This document shows positions 23,168 through 24,495 of a stretch of DNA of 24,495 bases, piece by piece. The stretch lies in contig JAAENB010001285.1 in NCBI GenBank assembly GCA_024224995.1, positions 1 to 24,495 on the forward strand. The letters are read 5' to 3'. The DNA is from a bacterium. GTDB taxonomy: Bacteria > Spirochaetota > UBA4802 > UBA5550. Made by a program: the position numbers and the translations under genes. The notes beneath the pieces were generated by a model. The model did not search any database. It worked only from the letters and a program-made list of their open reading frames with translations, and was not told where the DNA came from. The first letter of the stretch is position 1; each line of letters opens with the position of its first letter.

Positions 23168-23866
23168 CTATACTATATCCTGGTCGAGATAAAACACGGC
23201 TGGGTCAAAGTCATTATCTGCCATGTCGAGAGCAGTTTCACACCGCTCTCGGTCTGCGCCGGTTTTGTCCATTAACTTCTGAACGAGCTCAGAGGGTTCA
23301 CTTTGCGGCCTGGTCCGCAGGTCGAAATAGTGTTTTTCCGAGCAACCTGGCACCAGGTCATTGTACTCGCGCCATGGCGTTTTGTGCGGCACACCAATGA
23401 CGCAGCGAAAATCCCCGGCCTCCCCGCGCAGGTGAACAGTCACGAAGCCTTTGGGGAGCTCAATATCAACGCACGGGGTGATGCCATATGATTTATCTTC
23501 GAAAAAAAGTTCCAGCGGCGGATTGGATTTGACGGTGACTCTGCTCGTTTCAATGGGCTGGGACTGCTGCTTTCGGTATTCACGGATTTTACCGTACCAA
23601 CCGGCTATGTCGGACTCCAAATCACAATCTCTGCCAAAGTTTGCGTAGATGTTGGACATCCCATGTTCATCCCAGTCTCTTTCAATACTGTCAAAGGCGC
23701 TCAACAACAAGATAATGAGCTCAATAGCCAACTCCGGGGCCGGGTCATTGTCTCTTAAGTATAGCACCACTTTGTCATAGATATCGTAACCATCATAGGC
23801 TTCTTCCTTTATATAGACAACGACCTCACCATCCGGGAGGCTATTGAGTTTTCCTGTGTCGATCAT
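23168..23866 (-). CDS. Protein of unknown function with UBA-like C-terminal end
   Basis: The product has 232 residues. ATG 23864-23866 lies ten bases after AAGGAG. There is no signal or membrane segment. The N-terminal half (1-100) is acidic and helical, with LPDGEVVVYIKEEAYDGYD and ERDWDEHGMSNIYANFG. The middle (about 108-165) is beta-rich, with VDIELPKGFVTVHLRG. The last 35 residues, with LVQKLMDKTGADRERCETA followed by DMADNDFDPAVFYL, match the three-helix UBA-like pattern seen at the N-terminus of elongation factor Ts and in NAC. That small domain usually binds protein. The family is not recognised. Base composition looks somewhat richer in G+C than the neighbours (impression, not measured). 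Confidence 0.75.
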   Translation of the reverse strand: MIDTGKLNSLPDGEVVVYIKEEAYDGYDIYDKVVLYLRDNDPAPELAIELIILLLSAFDSIERDWDEHGMSNIYANFGRDCDLESDIAGWYGKIREYRKQQSQPIETSRVTVKSNPPLELFFEDKSYGITPCVDIELPKGFVTVHLRGEAGDFRCVIGVPHKTPWREYNDLVPGCSEKHYFDLRTRPQSEPSELVQKLMDKTGADRERCETALDMADNDFDPAVFYLDQDIV

Positions 23867-23929
23867 TTATCTTTTTCTCCTTTATTTACCAAAGAAATCC
23901 TTCGAATTATTCAATCGGTGACTCAGCTT

Positions 23930-24032
23930 TCACTTCACCAGGTCCTTCTCCGGCAGATCATTCACCTTAAGGAACTGTTCCATAAGCTCCCTGTCCCCGG
24001 TATCTTTCAAGGGCTTTTTTATAGCATATTCA
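23930..24032 (-). pseudogene. C-terminal coding remnant next to palindrome copy 2
   Basis: The minus-strand frame from 24032 to the TGA at 23930-23932 encodes a protein-like helical, charged segment: EYAIKKPLKDTGDRELMEQF followed by LKVNDLPEKDLVK. It has no start codon with a ribosome site, and its upstream side is bounded by the palindrome at 24033-24063. The frame stays open through the palindrome back to the TGA of the next gene (24080-24082), but there is no start there. It is best read as the tail of a gene whose front has been lost. The family is not recognised. Short open stretches can arise by chance, so this is tentative. Confidence 0.4.
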
Positions 24033-24063
24033 ACCTCAGAGCTCTTATAAAGAGCTCTGAGGT
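24033..24063. repeat. 31-bp palindromic repeat, copy 2
   Basis: It has the same 14-bp arms as the copy at 22931-22961, with the loop ATA instead of TAT, so the two copies are inverted relative to each other across 1.07 kb. It lies 17 bp past the stop of the gene at the window edge and abuts the coding remnant. Confidence 0.92.
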
Positions 24064-24079
24064 GGTAACGCCGGAAAAA

Positions 24080-24495
24080 TCAGTCTGTTTCTTCCCAGGT
24101 ATAATTTACGGCTGCCCCAAGTTTATCATCAGCAGGAGTTGATGCCTCATAGGTATTCTGCCCTGACAGTGTATCCCCATCATAGACAAACTCATAGCAA
24201 TAGTTTGTATCACTCGAAATAAAAAACACAAGAGTCATAAATTTATCGCTATTATATTCAACCACATACTTTCCACCAAATGTCCCGCTGCTGTCGAGTC
24301 CCGCGTACCTTGCAAAGGTGGAGAGTAAACCACTCTCGTTATAGGAAAGAGCAGTAAAGGAGTCGCTGCCGCTTACGCTATCCTCCACTATTTCCGTAAT
24401 TAAACCATTCTCGTTACAGGTATAGGTCATTACCTCATTGAGATTCCCCCATGGAGTAGTTCCACCACTATAGTCCCATTTTGTCTTTATAAAAC
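24080..24495 (-). CDS. C-terminal part of an extracellular-type protein, runs off the window
   Basis: The frame is open to the window edge, so the gene is 5'-partial; about 138 codons are visible. An internal ATG at 24428-24430 could be taken as a start, but the codons before it continue sensibly (KWDYSGGTTPWGNLNEV), so the true start lies beyond 24495. The visible part is rich in Tyr, Ser, Thr, Asp and Gly, with repeated short strands such as YTCNENGLITEIV, LSYNESGLLSTFARY, YVVEYNSDKFMTL and FVYDGDTLSGQNTY. This resembles YD-like or wedge-type beta repeats of bacterial lipoproteins and secreted proteins. A family cannot be named from this fragment. Confidence 0.75.
   Translation of the reverse strand, partial: FIKTKWDYSGGTTPWGNLNEVMTYTCNENGLITEIVEDSVSGSDSFTALSYNESGLLSTFARYAGLDSSGTFGGKYVVEYNSDKFMTLVFFISSDTNYCYEFVYDGDTLSGQNTYEASTPADDKLGAAVNYTWEETD

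Noticed and set aside
24080..24082. TGA read as selenocysteine linking the edge gene to the downstream open stretch
   Set aside because: No selenoprotein-type context or SECIS-like hairpin next to the TGA; the palindrome lies at the wrong distance and also occurs elsewhere.
1..24495. CRISPR arrays, tRNA, rRNA, transposase genes or known defence systems
   Set aside because: None could be seen by reading both strands; the repeats found are palindromic or simple, not spaced direct repeats.

Overview
The window reads as a stretch of chromosome from a Gram-negative, moderately AT-rich bacterium. A spirochaete or a related deep-branching lineage fits best. The reasons are a bactofilin, a short TPR protein with a conserved acidic-aromatic tail, a lone AmmeMemoRadiSam-type radical SAM enzyme, a YibE/F membrane protein, a DUF3467 protein and a complete mreBCD-mrdA-rodA cluster. 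The taxonomic call is inference from gene content and memory of families, not a search. Every convincing gene but one lies on the minus strand; the exception is the YibE/F-like gene at 20904-22043.

Layout from right to left, which is the direction of transcription. 24495-22111 is an accessory-looking area: a gene running off the right edge, a coding remnant, two copies of a 31-bp perfect palindrome, a two-gene unit (232 aa with a UBA-like end, and 68 aa that looks truncated by one palindrome) and a 160-aa orphan. 22043-20444 holds the YibE/F gene and a divergent DUF3467 gene. 20425-18332 holds a secreted orphan protein and a trpC-trpF pair ended by a terminator. 18210-16378 is glmS, followed by a 184-bp intergenic region dominated by a long inverted repeat. 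16044-13545 has a VOC/glyoxalase-like gene, a stand-alone 72-aa gene with its own promoter and terminator, a KDPG-type aldolase and an RlmI-like methyltransferase. 13478-11801 encodes two N-terminally anchored membrane proteins, one with TPR-like helices.

11530-5931 is the elongasome cluster mreB, mreC, mreD, mrdA (PBP2) and rodA, with genes abutting or overlapping by ATGA. It should set rod or helical cell width and drive lateral peptidoglycan synthesis. 5781-4352 is queC followed by a comF-like phosphoribosyltransferase gene. 4224-229 is a tight six-gene unit: STAS anti-sigma-antagonist-like protein, polyprenyl diphosphate synthase, small TPR protein, bactofilin, radical SAM enzyme, and a secreted Ser-tract protein with a barrel-like C-terminus. 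This unit mixes lipid-carrier synthesis, a cytoskeletal polymer and an envelope protein, so an envelope or morphogenesis role is a reasonable inference.

Most of the window is ordinary housekeeping sequence. The points that deserve a second look are the palindromic repeats and gene remnants at the right end, the structured element behind glmS, the isolated 72-aa gene, the hexanucleotide repeat in the Ser-tract protein, the enlarged RodA, and the composition of the STAS-to-barrel operon. I did not find a clear defence system, mobile element with transposase, CRISPR array, tRNA or rRNA.
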